Below the pieces are notes generated by a model that searched no databases, was not told the DNA's origin, and saw only the letters and a list, made by a program, of their open reading frames with translations. The translations under genes were made by a program, and so were the position numbers. A DNA stretch of 64,000 bases from Polaribacter sp. Q13 (GTDB lineage: Bacteria > Bacteroidota > Bacteroidia > Flavobacteriales > Flavobacteriaceae), in contig NZ_CP074436.1 in NCBI RefSeq assembly GCF_016858305.2, positions 764,001-828,000 on the forward strand, read 5' to 3'. Of this stretch, positions 62,821 through 64,000 are shown in pieces. Each line of letters starts with the position of its first letter. The first letter of the stretch is position 1.

Positions 62821-63444
62821 ATGAAAAGCACCATAGTAAAATTTACAGCAAAACCAGAACACGCAACTAGTTTTGCAGCAACCTTAAAAGAAGCACAAGC
62901 AGCAACGCAAAAAGAAGCTGGCAATAAAGAAATTAAAGTATTTGTATCTAAATCAGATGCCAATGTATTTTTTGTTTACGAACGTTGGGCAGATAAAGCA
63001 GCAATAACTTCTCACGATAATGAGCCACACACAAAAAAGTTAATGGAAGTAGGGCAAACAGCATTAGCAAGTGCGCCAGATTTTTATTTCTTAGGTGATA
63101 CCAACCCGTTACCAGAAAGAACTAAATCTACAAACCCAGAAGACGAAGTATTTATTATTTTCTTCATTTTTAAATTGAAAGATGGTTATAAAGCACAACT
63201 TTTAAATCAGTTTGAAGACCACATTACACATACCAGAAAAGAGGAAAAAGGAAACATTCTTTTTGATCTATACACAGTAGACGACCAAGAAGACACATTG
63301 GCTGTATATGAACATTGGAGAAAAGAATCTGATGTGTGGGACATTCACTTTCACCAACCGTACGCAGAAAAAACAGGTAAACTTATGGAAGAAGCTGTAA
63401 TTGGTGATTTAAAGCAATATATGAATTTCGTTAAAGAAATTTAA
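62821..63444 (+). CDS. Tandem-domain ABM monooxygenase-like protein, copy C
   Basis: This 207-residue two-domain ABM protein is the counterpart of 55188. Both FFVYERW- and LAVYEHW-type strands and the spacing are kept, with substitutions mainly at 55-120 (for example ERTKSTNPED for DHSKSANAED). It should be active. Second gene of operon C (31 bp gap), followed 32 bp later by acetolactate decarboxylase. Confidence 0.88.
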   Translation: MKSTIVKFTAKPEHATSFAATLKEAQAATQKEAGNKEIKVFVSKSDANVFFVYERWADKAAITSHDNEPHTKKLMEVGQTALASAPDFYFLGDTNPLPERTKSTNPEDEVFIIFFIFKLKDGYKAQLLNQFEDHITHTRKEEKGNILFDLYTVDDQEDTLAVYEHWRKESDVWDIHFHQPYAEKTGKLMEEAVIGDLKQYMNFVKEI

Positions 63445-63476
63445 TACTCATTAACCTTCAACTAAAAACTACTATT

Positions 63477-64000
63477 ATGAAAAAACTAATACTACTATTT
63501 TCGTTGGCGCTTTTAGCAAGCTGCGGAAATGAGACTAAAAAAGAAGCAATGTCAACTTCGGAAGAAGCGCACGGACATTCACATTCTCAGGATACGGACA
63601 AACACGGTTTGGCGCCTCATACCGAAAATACCATTCACCAATATGCACCAACGGTTGCCTTATTAAATAGTATTTATGAAGGTAATATTACGCCACAACA
63701 AATGGTACAGCAAGGTAATATTGGTATTGGAACCGTAAATCATTTGGCTGGAGAGCTGGTTGCTGTAGACGGAGTGGTCTATACGATTGATGCCGAAGGC
63801 GGAATCGCAGAAGCACCAGACGATTTAGAATCACCAAATATGACGATGATAAACTTTCAACCGAAACAAACCGTAACTGTTGAAAATATTGAGTCTTATG
63901 AAGATTTAACTAGAGAGCTTCAAAAATATTCAACCTCTAAAAATAGTTTTTACGCGTATAGAATTAAAGGTGAATTTAAGCACTTAAAAATGGCTTCTGC
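63477..64000 (+). CDS. budA: Acetolactate decarboxylase, exported lipoprotein form (3' end outside window)
   Basis: The frame starts at ATG 63477 and stays open to the window's end (174 codons). A lipoprotein signal (SLALLASC, C16) is followed by a His-rich acidic linker (HGHSHSQDTDKHG) and the start of an acetolactate decarboxylase domain: NIGIGTVNHLAGELVAVDGVVY, split here as NIGIGTVNHLAG and ELVAVDGVVY, then SKNSFYAYRIKGEFKHLKM. The enzyme turns 2-acetolactate into acetoin; the zinc-binding His residues lie further on, outside the window. Third gene of operon C. A lipid-anchored periplasmic form is unusual, since acetolactate is made in the cytoplasm (synthase gene at 39496). Confidence 0.88.
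   Translation, partial: MKKLILLFSLALLASCGNETKKEAMSTSEEAHGHSHSQDTDKHGLAPHTENTIHQYAPTVALLNSIYEGNITPQQMVQQGNIGIGTVNHLAGELVAVDGVVYTIDAEGGIAEAPDDLESPNMTMINFQPKQTVTVENIESYEDLTRELQKYSTSKNSFYAYRIKGEFKHLKMAS

Overview
The window looks like a chromosomal segment of a marine member of the Flavobacteriaceae (Polaribacter/Tenacibaculum-like; the genus is my inference). The DNA is very AT-rich and genes lack Shine-Dalgarno sequences. Many genes have the Bacteroidetes promoter pattern TTG-N20-TAnnTTTG. The gene set fits this group: BshA (bacillithiol), a split transketolase, a DUF3810 metalloprotease, paired exported amidohydrolases, a carrageenase-like GH82 lipoprotein, and a TlpA-type lipoprotein with an extra N-terminal region.

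Region 1-36 kb is mostly ordinary core genome. In order it holds two DEAD-box RNA helicases and a zinc-ribbon SDR protein, a cold-shock protein, the amidohydrolase pair, the DUF3810 protein and dnaB. A type II toxin-antitoxin pair is wedged before a conserved exported protein. Then come the transketolase N-terminal subunit, bshA, a DUF937 protein, a dicarboxylate symporter, a 3-mercaptopyruvate sulfurtransferase, the TlpA-like lipoprotein, the GH82-like lipoprotein, fahA and glyA. A complete IS256-family insertion sequence (1335 bp, 8-bp target duplication) lies just after the glyA terminator. It is followed by stress-type small proteins, rmuC, an acyltransferase, pepT, and a TesA-like esterase divergent from a YbbA/YbbP-like ABC exporter.

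Region 36-64 kb is an accessory, duplicated and partly decaying region. It starts with a TPM-domain protein and a broken S74-type surface protein. Next are an AraC regulator divergent from an acetolactate synthase/aldehyde dehydrogenase/aldo-keto reductase operon, then a BCCT transporter plus AlkB. Three separate transcription units follow (starting at 45994, 54503 and 62136). Each begins with an NfsB-type nitroreductase and each has the same promoter and overlapping inverted repeat (ACTAT-N7-ATAGT). Downstream genes encode quinone-oxidoreductase-like enzymes, tandem-domain antibiotic-biosynthesis-monooxygenase (ABM) proteins, an MBL-fold protein and, in the third unit, an exported lipoprotein acetolactate decarboxylase that runs off the window. 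A divergent HxlR-family regulator with a conserved N-terminal cysteine sits before unit 2; its counterpart before unit 3 is destroyed. I read this as an electrophile/quinone-response regulon expanded by local duplication.

Decay is obvious in this part. The second BCCT copy has a TGG-to-TGA stop and is followed by a scrap of alkB. A FAD amine oxidase and a quinone oxidoreductase are broken, and a tRNA-Thr gene without its D-arm lies just upstream of an intact tRNA-Tyr. A 343-bp tract of perfect identity between nitroreductase copies 2 and 3, inside otherwise diverged duplicates, suggests recent gene conversion. Several intergenic repeat families are present: a MITE-like palindrome, bidirectional terminator-like elements, nested palindromes in tandem, and a structured element resembling a Bacteroidetes RNA motif. 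No CRISPR array, rRNA or prophage was seen.
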